Assembly: GCA_020080175.1 (NCBI GenBank)
Contig: JAGHQL010000113.1
Coordinates: 23,220 to 87,219, forward strand
Origin: Glutinoglossum americanum
Lineage: Eukaryota > Ascomycota > Geoglossomycetes > Geoglossales > Geoglossaceae
Length of the DNA stretch: 64,000 nucleotides
Direction: 5' to 3'
Shown: positions 45,801 to 56,281 of the stretch, one piece after another
Layout: the number at the start of each line of letters is the position of its first letter
Position numbering within the stretch: the first letter of the stretch is position 1
Notes under the pieces: generated by a model
What the model was told of the DNA's origin: nothing
Seen by the model: only the letters and a program-made list of their open reading frames with translations
The model's database searches: none
Made by a program: the position numbers and the translations under genes

Positions 45801-46142
45801 GAGTTATCTGTGAAAGAGGCCATAGAAGATGTATCTCAGGAACTTGGAAGAGTGACCCCTGTGAGCGACAGTGATAAACAAAAAATGGGTGACCTTGTGA
45901 GAAAGGCTGCAAAGCTGTAGCTTGAAGTTGGGCAGCAACGATGTAGAATATTCTTGCTCATGTCGAATTCAGGTGAAAAGCCTTCGAGGAGTGGGAAATC
46001 CTCCCTCAACAGAACTGGAATACAAGGACTGGTAGTTATGCCAGAATTACGAAGAATGGGTAATGCGCGGGGGGAGAAGCTTGAAAAGGATGAAATGGTT
46101 TCAGACTGTAAGGGAAAGTTCAGCGTGTTCTACATCGGTTGA
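42883..46142 (+). pseudogene. Long coiled-coil protein gene broken by a solo LTR and two stops
   Basis: Start ATG 42883 (MG), a 49-nt intron (42891-42939), then 'RISDAYQRLK', a disordered Arg/Ser/Pro region and a long coiled coil (about 43650-44800) with a 120-bp internal repeat ('ARLSSILESQRETYETRLTD' twice). At 44807 the frame HKSL meets an LTR-A. Skipping it, RDDVEALMGALVKRDH continues in frame from 45270. A C-terminal domain follows: 'HELAHRFQDLTSKVDEFARV', NTI-stop-VILYEKIF, an intron (45599-~45680), 'PTKDSEKWRHETM', 'SDSDKQKMGDLVRKAAKL', stop, 'LEVGQQRC', 'MSNSGEKPSRSGK', ending FSVFYIG. Both stops (TGA, TAG) stand where related proteins have Trp (TGG). The family is common in ascomycetes and of unknown function. 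Confidence 0.8.
44812..45267 (-). mobile_element. Solo LTR of family LTR-A (copy 3) inside the coiled-coil gene
   Basis: On the plus strand starts TGTTGTTATTGGTGCCC and ends AACCAACAACA, with CTAAG on both sides (44807-44811 and 45268-45272). It matches the copy at 29534-29981 in reverse orientation. The apparent C-terminus of the upstream coiled-coil frame after 44811 is translated LTR. Confidence 0.9.
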
Positions 46143-46661
46143 TCATTTTCTTTAAGGAGATTTCATAAAGAGTTCATTTTGTTAAGGTAGTCCTGGGATG
46201 TATCGACTTACTCATTTGCTCTATGTTTCCATATTTTTTAGCAAATTCCTAAAGTATCTAAAAGCAACCCTAATCAGTCCTTAGATGCTACCTTACTAAT
46301 AATTTTTCTCATATTAATGGGTTGATCTAACAGCTGATAGATATCCAGTTTAGGCTTCACCGGGTTCATTGAAACAGTGCTAGTTCGTATTGTGGAGGTA
46401 ATTTCTATGCTGTAGAAGTGGTGGTTTAATGTGTTCGATAAGCAAGCTGGCTGTACAAGCATCCGGGCCACTTTATCGATTGCTGATGCATCACTAGATT
46501 GCTGCCACAATAACTATACCGCAACAACAAGAAGCTCTTTTTCGAGATGGTAGATTAGATCTAGCTATTGATGCCTACAAGCAAGGCCAATTTTCAAGTT
46601 TCCAAGCTGCTATGCCAACATACAATGTACCCCAAAGCATAGCCCAGCAACGCATCAAAGG

Positions 46662-47005
46662 TGTCAGGTCCTAGGAAGGGTGCCGCAGGCGCTCAAGGCT
46701 CGAGGGGGTCATTCGGAAGGTCATTCATAGACTCACGAATAGGTTCTTGGGCTCAAATAGGTGTCACGGCTGGGCAGGAGGTCCAGCAGAATGTCAGAGG
46801 CAGATAAGTTGAGTAAGAGGATGGATATGAGGTCACTGGGTGACTTCTATTAAATGAACTATATACAAGAGATGTATTGACCAATAGAAGTTAAAGAATC
46901 AACTCTATCGGTTAGAAAAAGAGCTCGTGAGCTTGACTCAAGCACAGGCTTTATACTGATCTAAGCTTGCAAGCTTTATCCCTTGCGACTCTGTATGCTG
47001 TGATA
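46662..47005 (+). mobile_element. Solo LTR of family LTR-B (copy 2) in the transposase
   Basis: Starts TGTCAGGTCCTAGGAAGG, ends GTATGCTGTGATA, and is flanked by AAAGG on both sides (46657-46661 and 47006-47010). Joining the flanks restores the transposase reading across the site. Confidence 0.88.
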
Positions 47006-48141
47006 AAAGGCATCAAACTAAAACATAGTTCTATTGCTCTAAACTGCCATCTTACATCAGTACAAGAAGAGAGTCTTAAGCAGTAGATCCTATCAATGAA
47101 TCAATATAGCATGCCACCTAGAATTGCTACTATACAGCAGATAGTTAGTCTTTTAGTTACTCAGTATGCTGGATTAGCTACTTCACAATCGGTCGGCAAA
47201 CAATGGGCATACAACTTCATCAAATGCCATAACGATTTACAATCTAAATATAATCACAAATATGACTATCAGTAAGCTAAGTACAAAGATCTTATACTTA
47301 TTCGTAACTGGTTTAAACGCGTTCAAAATATTATTGTATAATACAGAATTCTTAACAAGGATATCTACAATTTTGATGAAACAAGCTTCCAAATGAATAT
47401 TATTTTAACTACTAAAGTTGTTACTGAAACTGACTATGCTGGCAGGCCTAGGACAGTACAGCTAGGCAATTGAGAATAGGTCACTATTATTGAAACTATC
47501 AATACTCGAGAAGATACATTTTCATTATTAGTTATTTTTAAAGCAGTAATACATCAAGCTAGCTAGTATAACCTTATACTACATGATTAGTTAATTGGTA
47601 TTAGTGATAATGGCTAGACAACTAATGAAATTAACCTAACTTAGTTAAAAGAAGTGTTTTAAAAGTACACAAAAGATCATACTATCAGCACACACTGACT
47701 ACTAGTGTTAAATGGTCACAGCAGTCACATATCACCTGAGTTTGATCGGTTCTGCTTAAATTATCAAATAATTATCCTTTGTATGCCTTCACATTCATCA
47801 CATCTACTATAGTTACTAGATGTAGGCTGTTTCTCAGTCCTTAAATAATTATATGGACATCTTGTTGAACAGATTATAAGTCATGGTGTCAACTACATTG
47901 ACAAACAAAAGTTTCTGTCACTATATAAAGAAGCTAGATAGATAGCACTATACAAGAACAATATATAATAAGGATTTGCAACTACCGGCTGTGACGGCAG
48001 CTTATGTAAGCTGGGCCGCGAAGGTTGGATGCCGCAGGTGTCAAGGCCAAGCTAGCCCTAAAGAGCTGGTTACGAAGGAGCAAGGAGAGCCAGCTGCATG
48101 GCATGATGAAGGGGGTAGGATTATTAGTCTTAATAGTCTAT

Positions 48142-49194
48142 TGTTACGGTACATAGGGTTACAAGAGACAAGGCTTGTAAGCTTAAATCAGTATAGGGTC
48201 TGTACTTAAGCTAAGCTCTCGAGTTCCTTTTCTGACCAACAGAGTTGATCCTTCAACCTCTATTAGTCAACACATCTCTTATATATAGTTTATCTAATAG
48301 AAGTTATCCCGTTACAGTAGCCATCGGGTAAGAGCCCGATCAGCCACCAAATAAGCTAAGAAGGAGGGCTAGCCCTAAGAAAGGTTGGCAGAGTATAGGG
48401 GGGACCACCCTACATGTAATACACTAAGCTGATGACATAGAGATGGGGCCCACAAGGCTCCACCAATAATGTCATGGAGAACTCCACATGGAAGCACGGC
48501 TGATGAAAGAACCGCCTGGGCATCATGAGAACTCTACATAAAAGTACAGCCAGCGGTGAAGAAACCGTATGAGCATTATGAGAACTCCATATAGAAGTAC
48601 AGCCAGTGGTGAAGGAACTGCACAGAAGTATAAAGACTCTATACGGAAGCACGGCCAGCGGCGAGAGGACCGCACGGGTGCATAGGTGAAGGACCATAGC
48701 TAAGGGACTCGCACAGAGCCGATAGATGACCTAGCTATTAGCTAATTAGAAGGAGACCGGGTGGGCTCCTACCCCTGGGCCCCTCAGGACTATTTGTATA
48801 TATATGAGACCGAGGAGGGTCCAAAGGGGAACCTCATTGGTCAATACTCATAACTATCCTAGAAAGACTATTAAAACCAATAACTCTACCCCCTCCGTTG
48901 TGCCACATGGCCGGCCCTCCTTGCTTCTTCGTGATTGACCCTCTAGGGCTAGCTCGGCCCTGATGCCTGCGGCATCCAATCTTCGTGGCCCAGTTTATAT
49001 AAGCCACCATCACATACCCAGTAGCCTCATATCCATCCTCCTACTCAGCCTATCTGCCTCTGACATCCCACCAGACCTCCTACCAAGCTGTGACACCTAT
49101 TCGAGCTCAAGAACTTATTTGCGAGTCTACGGATGACCTCCTGAATGACCCCCCCGAGCCTTGAGTACTCGTAGTACCCCCCTAGGACCTGACA
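48142..49194 (-). mobile_element. Solo LTR of family LTR-B (copy 3), middle layer of the nest
   Basis: Minus-strand copy: plus-strand left edge TGTTACGGTACATAGGG, right edge CCTAGGACCTGACA, with TCTAT on both sides (48137-48141 and 49195-49199). The uninterrupted LTR-C copy at 48310-49014 has the complement of this site only once. It contains another LTR-C (48310-49014). Confidence 0.87.
48310..49014 (+). mobile_element. Solo LTR of family LTR-C (copy 3), inner layer of the nest
   Basis: Starts CGTTACAGTAGCCATCGGG and ends GCCACCATCACA. It is flanked by TATCC (48305-48309) and TACCC (49015-49019), a 5-bp duplication with one C-to-T change. It holds the ~50-bp tandem block typical of the family (GAACTCCACATGGAAGCACGG units, about 48475-48690). 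It is the youngest of the three nested LTRs. Confidence 0.85.
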
Positions 49195-50164
49195 TCTATC
49201 TAGGATAGTTATGAGTATTGACCAATGAGGTTCCCTTCAGGACTCGCCTCGGCCTTCTATATATACTAATAGCCCTGAGAGACTCACGAGTAGGGACCTG
49301 CCCGATTCCCTTCATGTATGCGTACAGGCTTCTTGCTCTGGTTGTGCTTCTATTGGGAAGTCCTTATGATGCCCATGTAGTTCTCTCACCACCAGCCATA
49401 CCTTTCACTACTACTGGTACTTCTATGTGGAGTTCCTATGATGCCTATATGGTTCTCTCGCTACCAGTCATGCTTCTATATGGAGTTTCTATGATGCCCG
49501 TGTGGTTCCCTCACTACCAGTCATGCTCCTATGTAGAGTTTCTTCATAACATTATTGGTAGGGCCTTGCAAGTCTTATTCCTATATCATCGGCTTAATGT
49601 ATTATGTATAGAGTAGTCCTTCCTATACTCCGCCAGCCTTCCTCAGAGCTAGCTCTCTTTCTCAGCTTGTTTGGTAGCCTATCGGGCTCTTACCCAGTAG
49701 CCACCGTAACACTAGCCTAGTTCCATACAACTCAGATCATGTACTGTCACAGCTACACACTGAATATCAGATGCTGTCATCTCAACGCCTACAGTCAAGT
49801 ACATCTTAGACAGTAGAAACACCTCATAATATTACTGGATTACAGCACCAGATGGCTTTATTGAAGCGCTATCTTAAACGATGTACACATAGTCCATCGA
49901 GTACCTTTCTGCTTGCACATAAAAATAAAAAGCTACATACAGAAAACCAGCACCAGAAAAGAAAGAGAGTGAAGCGACGTATATATGTAGCTAAAGGAGG
50001 TGTTCTAACAGGGGCAGAAGGTTTATCTCATGTGCAAACTGCTCAGAATGAGTATGAAAAGGCTATGGCAAATACAGCACCTAAGCAGCTGCAACACGCA
50101 GTGCACAAGTGCAGCATGTGCAGATCAACAGAGCATACAGCACATACATGCTCTACACACTAAA

Positions 50165-50715
50165 CTGGTAGTTAGTAGATAGCTGCACTCAATATAATTA
50201 TTTGTGGTTGAGTAATTCGCAATATTCGCCCTTGCGGCATGGCGGGTGGCCCGGATGCTTGTACGGCCAGCTTGCTTACCGAACACGTTATTAGCTAGTT
50301 ATTAGTCATGCTTCTTGGCAGGGGTAGCTTACCTACCGCGCCCACGACCTGCTTAATACAATCGTCCTTCTACCTACCAGGTGAACCAGAGCCTCCACAG
50401 TATTTATGCATGATTAAGCTTGTGGGACGGGCTGAGAGGCTGGATCGGGCTGGGTGGCCGGTGAGGGTTTTTCAATGCATGCTGCTGCAAGGCTGGGAAG
50501 CACCTTTACCACTGATAGATACCCCACTTTTTCTACAGAGTCTTTCATTTTTTGAGTCCTACTCAACATCACCCCTCCCATAAGCATAATTGAGAGTCAG
50601 TGAACCTGTTTGTTGAGCGTGTAGAGTCTATCAAATCTTCATAGGATTCTGATCTTTCACTAGGTCGCTTTATTGGCCATACTGAGCAAACAGGCTATTC
50701 GAGCTCTGCGACAAT
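50165..50715 (+). repeat. Transposon flank with dispersed repeat D, copy 2
   Basis: The block at about 50300-50410 (CTTGGCAGGGGTAGCTTACC ... CTTCTACCTACC ... CCACAGTAT) matches 22570-22690. The rest of the stretch has no gene. Confidence 0.5.
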
Positions 50716-50731
50716 TCCCAGTTCAATACCT

Positions 50732-51142
50732 TTGAGGTTACGAAATATCTTTCATCGCCGTACCAGATCGCAGGTGACACGACAACCCGCTGTTCCACCG
50801 GGCGATGTTCCTAGGCCTTTGGCGCCGGGCCGAGAGGTCACCCCAGAGGAGATCCGCGACCTTGGAGAGCTCATACGAAAGAGATATGAACTAGACGTCG
50901 AGATTTGGGGGCTTCGACACGTTAAACCGCGCGACCGACGTATAGTAGAGGACAAGATGCGCAGATCGGACGCAACTCTCCAGAAAATTTACAGGACGAT
51001 ATACGCTTGGGACAGTCCTGATGCGTTCAAGTCGCCAAAAGATTGGGTAAAATTGCAGGAGATCAGGATGCGGATTGAAGAGGATGGGAAACGGGATTGG
51101 GCAAATAACCCGCCTTGGGCGGATGGAGACCTTGGTGAATAG
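50732..51142 (+). CDS. Small Arg/Glu-rich conserved fungal protein, start unclear
   Basis: The frame reads 'RLRNIFHRRTRSQVTRQPAV', 'PREVTPEEIRDLGELI'-like helix (VTPEEIRDLGELIRKRYELD), 'VEIWGLRHVKPRDRRIVEDK', MRRSDATLQKIYRTIYAWD, and ends 'DGKRDWANNPPWADGDLGE'. The second half resembles a small helical domain common in ascomycete hypothetical proteins. No ATG precedes it in frame (a TTG stands at 50732), so the true start is in an unseen exon, or the 5' end was lost to the repeat upstream. Confidence 0.5.
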   Translation: MRLRNIFHRRTRSQVTRQPAVPPGDVPRPLAPGREVTPEEIRDLGELIRKRYELDVEIWGLRHVKPRDRRIVEDKMRRSDATLQKIYRTIYAWDSPDAFKSPKDWVKLQEIRMRIEEDGKRDWANNPPWADGDLGE

Positions 51143-51776
51143 GATCCCGCCCCAGGATGACCAGGATGGCTAAGATCTTTGTGGATAGAACCGCAGCTGT
51201 AGGGGAAAAAAGAAAAAAACCTTTAGACAATGCCCATATCTCAGAATTGTTGGATTGCCAAGCGCGTGAGACAAATGATTGGTGAGGAGAAGACAGCACT
51301 TTCTCCCGTGAACTTCGCGTCTCATCGCTCTTGTGATTCGTCCACCTCGCATTACATCATTCGGTAGGACCTTCCTCTTCTCCAGTTTATTTAGACTTTT
51401 CGTATACTGCTCCATCCCATCATCATCCAACTTCATCTCTTCATCAGAACTTATTGTTCGACAAACGCGCATCGTACTAGGCTTATCTAGACTGCATGCA
51501 TAGATGGAATCCATCCGTCTCTCTCGCATAACGAAGTTCTCTGCCTTGTGGCCCCCGTCGGAATGAATCATGTCTGTCGGTCGCGGCACTTCGCCTCTTC
51601 CGGATCCTCGCAGCCTCGCGCCATCATCATGAACGCGCAGTTGCAATAAGCAAGCCACAAAGCTGCAACAAGGTGGTATTCAGCTAGATTCGTGGGGGCA
51701 CTTCAAGAAGCTTTCCAGCTACTGTCCCTTTCATCTGCGTTCAGCCCTCCTGGGTGGAGACGAAATCGCTCTGTCT

Positions 51777-52523
51777 ATGGCTACAGCTACGCCATCACCG
51801 GTTTACGGGTTGAATGGAGAGTGCGGATGGCAGCATAATAATTCGCTTTGCATCCCGGAGAGTGGGAGGACTTGTTGTAGTAAGAATGGGTGAGGAGTCC
51901 ATCCGAAACTGAGAAAAAAAAGTTTTTTTGCTGACGACTAGATTTGGGAGACAGGTATTGTGGGTACAATAAAACATAGTAATGGCTCCTCTCCCTTTGG
52001 CTCTTCTTTTGTCGATCAGAGCCAACATATCCCCAACAGCTGCTTAATTGAATACGGCTGCCAGAACGGCTGCGTTAATTCCTCTGAACTCTCCGCGACT
52101 AAAACCGTGACATCAACGTCCTCATCCCTACCCTCATCAACCATCATCAAAACTGTGACATCAACGCCTTCATCCTCACCTTCATCAACCCTAACCAAAG
52201 ATCAACTAATCAGCGCCGTGGTTGGGCCCATTATTGCCTTCATTGTCATCAGCATCGCCCTCCTCTGGTGCTACAAACGCTTCAACCATCTCCAACCCAA
52301 CCTCATTTTCCGTCGGGAAGAGAATGGGACAACACAGACCCTGGAGCTGCCCCATCTATATGCGGATAGGAATCCAGATCTTGTAAACCGAGCCGCATTG
52401 CTTCTGGGCGGGGGTAATATTACCGTCACTGGCGGCACGGGGAATATAAAGGCGCTGCCGCCTGGTCGGCGGACAAGGCCGGAGAGTGGTGATGGATATT
52501 TTGGGAACGATCCGGTGATCTGA
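51777..52523 (+). CDS. Chitin-binding (CBM18/hevein) single-pass membrane protein
   Basis: Three exons, 51777-51889, 51955-51978 (24 nt) and 52040-52523, with introns of 65 and 61 nt and phases that agree; 206 residues. Residues 11-57 form a hevein-type domain: Cys at 16, 25, 33, 34, 40, 47, 53 and 57 ('GECGWQHNNSLC', 'CCSKNGYCGYNKTYC', GCQNGC). A Ser/Thr stalk with two near-identical 'KTVTSTSSSLPSSTIIKTV' units follows. One TM helix comes next ('AVVGPIIAFIVISIALLWC' then YKRF) and then a ~90-residue cytoplasmic tail. It probably senses or shields wall chitin. No signal peptide is visible before MATATPSPVYG, so a first exon may be missing. The tiny exon hides the domain from single-frame scans. 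Confidence 0.78.
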
Positions 52524-54083
52524 GATCTGAGGAAGTATGGTTTTTTTTGACTGTTTTTCTTTGGGCTGATGTTAGACACTCGAGGAGGGTTTACGCTGTG
52601 AAGAAAAGTCTATTAGTCAAAGGATATGGCTGTTTGATGTTTTCTCTTCGGGGCGCTTACTCAAAACGACACTAGTGAAGTCCATGTGAGGTTATTTTAT
52701 GATAATTTATTCTCGCTTTTTCCAACGAGAGTGCCTATCGCCCTTCTTTCTTAGAGAATGGTCGTTCTAGAGCTCGGGGGGTAACGCCTGCATGAGAGAA
52801 GAGGAGTTGCATAGACCCAAGCGGTCGAAAGAGTCTTCATGGTATGCATTTTTTTTTGGTCGCTGTCATCGTCATCACCACTCACTGGCATCTGAAAGAA
52901 GAACCCTGATGCATTAACTAAAGTTCATGTATCGCGTAAAAATAATAAATCGACTAAAGGGAGAAGGATAATTATGCAGCTTCAACGGCAATAAGCAAAG
53001 GTCTACCAACCCTATGAAAGAAAAAAGCACATGCCTAGTGCAACTCAGACCTCTCATTAAGGGTTATCGCCGGGTTGTTAACCTATTCCGAAACAAATAT
53101 TATCCTGCATTCCCGCTAAGCTTAAGGTTTGAGCTGCCTTCACACATAAGACCGAGTATACATTTGGTACGTAGTTTAATTCAGTCGAGGCCCCTGGGCC
53201 CCTGCCTACATCCAAATAAGCCCGACCATCAATCTCCGGGGCAGTTCGAGCTGTTCGTTCCCGGCTGCTTCGGTACACGCCCAGTTATCCCATCTGTTTA
53301 TAGATAGACTATAGGAAACTTAAAGAGATCTGTCTTCCTTCTCATAGCGCTAGGGCTGAATAGGTTTTGGGCAAGCAGCCTAGAGGACTCGAGATCCCTT
53401 TTTGTTAGGAATTGTGGTAGATGTTTAACATAGGTGAATATTGGGGGGAATGCTGGGCTCCAGGAGGGCGCGGATTCGTACGAGGTGCCATTTCTTCGAG
53501 GGCGCACACAAGGTATCGGAGTGGCAGTCGCCGATATGGGGTGTTGAAAAGGTATAGGTAGATAGTGCTGAAAGAAACCATAGCTAGAGTGACTAGCTGG
53601 TATATGATAGAAATCTCATGACTAGCCGTGATTCGTTGTTTCTCCTTTAGCCTTCGACCACATAAATCTTCAAGACATCCCCTCCCCCGCCACACATCAC
53701 ACACCCCTACAATTCCTAGCTCCAGACAAAGGGTCAGCTGAGAAAAGCTGATAGCCGTGTGTGAGAGTAATGAATGCAAAGAAATTCTCTATGCTCCCCT
53801 CCCTGCTCTGCTGTGAAAATGGAATGGCCCGACCCTTTTTCTAGGTGCCGAATATAGCACCCGACCCCCCCTTAGTCCCTGAGTATAGTAGGTGAGAAGA
53901 CGCATTGACCACCAGTGGGAAATGAAATTCAGCCCGATTGGCCGCCACCTGATGGCCTACCCAACTCTGTGCTGATGAAGGCAGTGTCTCTGCCTGGCTA
54001 GCGGTATAGCGGACGACGATTTCCACCAGTGTCGAATATTTGAGGATTCATGCATATTTCTATTAGCTTATGACACATTTAGG
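52524..54083. other. Gene-free stretch
   Basis: 3' region of the chitin-binding gene and about 1.4 kb without a supported gene. The 124-codon minus frame at 53405-53779 starts with TTG and has no domain. Confidence 0.45.
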
Positions 54084-54413
54084 CTATTGGTGGTTAGCAT
54101 TTTTATAACAGAAGTTGGGGGAGGGGGACGAGGAATGCCTAACCTTTTGTCGCTCCTTCTTATCTTTCTTCTCCTTCTCTTTCCCCTTCCCCTTCCCCTT
54201 CCCCTTCCCCTTCTGGTTCTTTTTGCCTTCCCCTTCACCATCTGTAATAGCCTGCTCTTCCCCCCCCTCTGCTGGCTTGCCCTGCGATCTCTTTCTCATT
54301 TCCTCATTATACATGGCTACCCAAGTCGGGTCCGGGGATAGGTCCACCTCAAAGTCAGAGTGGTAAGTTGGCTCTCTCACTTTCTTCTTTATCACGGCCG
54401 AAGCTCCGGACAT
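54084..54413 (-). CDS. Small Lys/Glu-rich hypothetical protein
   Basis: ATG 54413 opens MSGASAVIKKKVREPTYHSD, then 'FEVDLSPDPTWVAMYNEEMR'. A Glu/Gly-rich part and a (GK)n tract (encoded by a CCCCTT microsatellite, 54180-54215) follow, then a Ser/Pro end. 109 residues, predicted disordered apart from the N-terminus. Without homologues in memory this could also be the first exon of a longer gene or a chance frame. Confidence 0.4.
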   Translation of the reverse strand: MSGASAVIKKKVREPTYHSDFEVDLSPDPTWVAMYNEEMRKRSQGKPAEGGEEQAITDGEGEGKKNQKGKGKGKGKGKEKEKKDKKERQKVRHSSSPSPNFCYKNANHQ

Positions 54414-54455
54414 TGCTGCACCAGATTATTCCGTTAGAATTTGTCTTTGCAATAA

Positions 54456-54580
54456 TAGTGGCGGTAGCGAAGATGGTGGTAGCGATGGCAGTAGTGGTGG
54501 CAGCAGTGGTGGCAGTAGTGGTGGCAGTAGTAGTGGTGGCAGTAGTGGTGATGATGATGGTGGATGGTGGATAGTGTTAG
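54456..54580 (+). repeat. GTGGTGGCA / GTA trinucleotide-rich microsatellite
   Basis: Repeated GTGGTGGCAGTA units over ~125 bp. Shadow frames here encode Val/Ala-rich peptides that are not credible genes. Confidence 0.8.
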
Positions 54581-54639
54581 TAGTGGCGATGGTGGTGATA
54601 ATTGGTCTTGAAGGTGAGGATGATTGAGCTGCTGAGGTC

Positions 54640-55383
54640 TAGAGAACGTGTGGCAAAGTTATTGGGTGAAGCGGGCTCCTCTCCTCGTGCCACCCGATAA
54701 CTTATTCAGATGTTCCCGCAGGAGGGCTGCATTGCATTGCATAATCCCGGGTTGTGACGGCCCGCTGCATAACCCACGCACGATAATGCTCGATACTCCT
54801 CATCCAGTTGGAGTCATGAACAGACTCCCAGGATATAAAGCAGAGACACAAAAACAGATGAAGACTCAAAGAAACGCCCTAGCTTATTTCGGTTTGTCGG
54901 GAGGAGCTATTGATCACGTGCGTCTGATTTGACGATGGTATGTCATGTACTCTATTTTCCAGGTGACATACACTGATATCCACGCCTCTTGAATAGTCAA
55001 GGGTGGGCGTTCGCAATGGCTGGTACTGCATAGAACGGTCACTCAATGTGCCTTAATCTTCATGGTGACTTTGGCGTTGCTTCAGAGTTCCCTACCTGGG
55101 CTAATACGGACGGGACAGCTACCGCTCATACACCTCTCATACACCTCCATTGGGTAACAGCGTCTAGATCTCTCCCGAGGAGGGGCTTTTAATTTTCGCT
55201 CGCGAACGGCACGCCTGTAGCCCCATTCGCCGTTTAAGGCAGAACTTCATTCGGGTCAAGCTGGTCATCATCACGTTAAATCGACAACACACAATACGAA
55301 ACGTGTGTACATACACCTACGGGTGGAAGTATGTTGTACTGGTTATCAGTAGCGGTGCAATTAACCTCCGTCGCTATGGCCTA
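54640..55383. other. Gene-free stretch
   Basis: No gene supported. A duplicated TACACCTC(T/C)CAT motif occurs near 55128-55147. Confidence 0.4.
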
Positions 55384-55650
55384 CTACAAATCTAGTATAG
55401 CTTGCGCAGATGAGTGTATAAGGCCAAGGACAGCCCGTCGTACTGGATTCACCGAACTATCCTGAACCAAATAGCCTGGGACACTTCTCGAAGGCTGCAT
55501 GACATAGACCGTTGCGATTGTTGAGTAATCTTGCCACAAGGTTTCTCCACTAAGTCCAATACCATGGATCGATGATGCGCACCACCCGCATCTGGCATGG
55601 CTTGAACCATCTCTCTCGCTTCCCCCTGTTATTCTCTCCTCGTCCACCAT
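55384..55650 (-). CDS. Small hypothetical frame
   Basis: ATG 55650 gives 88 residues (MVDEERITGGSERDGSSHAR ... 'TLWQDYSTIATVYVMQPSRS' ... LGLIHSSAQAILDL). No domain recognised; composition is protein-like. Could be a remnant of a longer gene. Confidence 0.3.
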   Translation of the reverse strand: MVDEERITGGSERDGSSHARCGWCASSIHGIGLSGETLWQDYSTIATVYVMQPSRSVPGYLVQDSSVNPVRRAVLGLIHSSAQAILDL

Positions 55651-56281
55651 CTCTCTAATCTCTGTCTATTACACACGCATATGATCGATCAAGTCCCTTA
55701 CAAAACCGCTATGCCTTTTCATTCCTGTGAATTTCATGCAGGTGGTTGCGCGAAAATCCGCCGATCTAACACAGCTCCATCCAGACACTCAAATCTCTCG
55801 GTGAAAGCGAGAATGACCAAGAATCGATACTTTCAAATTGTTTACCAGTTTTTAAAAACGTTTATAGCTTGTGGAAAGTTAGGGAAACCCCGCACGCTAA
55901 CATTACGTTCGCTGATTACTATATTAGCTCGAGTTAGGTTCTGGCTACCAAGGGAACGCTTCCAAATGGTGTTTCCACTATTTCTCTAAACACGTTCCCA
56001 ACTTTGTCCGATGACTTATTTCTAATGTCATTGGTTTAAAACAGGAATTGCGATAAGATCGTGTCAAAGCTAGAACACAACTGGCTAGAAGAATGATAAG
56101 GTTTACCGGCCGCGAGAATACTGTCCCCCTTACCACACCAGACTATGCCAGACTATTTGCCGCCCGTCTGCTGACTCGTACGCGGCCGTGCACGAAAGCA
56201 TCAAGATGCCAGTTAAGAGGACACTCCCTTTTCGCACAATGAACACCATCGCAATTCCCTGGGCTCGGATCCCTCCTGAGA

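Larger units (their letters stand above)
47990..49711 (-). mobile_element. Solo LTR of family LTR-C (copy 2), outer layer of a triple nest
   Basis: Read on the plus strand, the left part (47990-48141; TGTGACGGCAGCTTATG...) and the right part (49200-49711; CTAGGATAGTTATGAG ... ACCGTAACA) are the two ends of one minus-strand LTR-C. They are separated by the LTR-B at 48142-49194. Flanks CCGGC (left) and CTAGC (right) fit a 5-bp duplication with two transitions. The site lies in the transposase C-terminal half. Confidence 0.82.
46516..50162 (+). pseudogene. pogo-type transposase (HTH, DDE, zinc knuckle) with two insertions
   Basis: The N-terminal psq-type HTH starts near 46516 (ATA where ATG is expected): 'PQQQEALFRDGRLDLAIDAY', then FSSFQAAM. 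An LTR-B interrupts it (46662-47005). Then follow the CENP-B-like HTH region ('GLATSQSVGKQWAYNFIKCH') and the DDE core: 'IYNFDETSFQMN', ISDNGQTTNEI, 'LLVLNGHSSHISPEF' and 'CMPSHSSHLL' then LLDVGCF. A second insertion (47990-49711) sits between 'GFATTG' and 'LVPYNSDHVLSQLHTEY'. The C-terminus has 'RKRVKRRIYVAKGGVLTGAEG' and a CxxC...HTAHTC zinc knuckle ending at 50162. Many stops are TAA/TAG/TGA at expected Gln or Trp, as RIP produces. Transposon ends were not found. The ~370 bp before it (46143-46515) hold no clear gene. Confidence 0.82.

Noticed and set aside
46662-49194. One full-length retrotransposon bounded by the two LTR-B copies
   Set aside because: The copies are in opposite orientation, each has its own target duplication, and the DNA between is pogo transposase and not gag-pol.
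51170-51658. 162-codon minus frame
   Set aside because: GTG start, low similarity to any known pattern, and it overlaps the likely 3' region of the 50732 gene.
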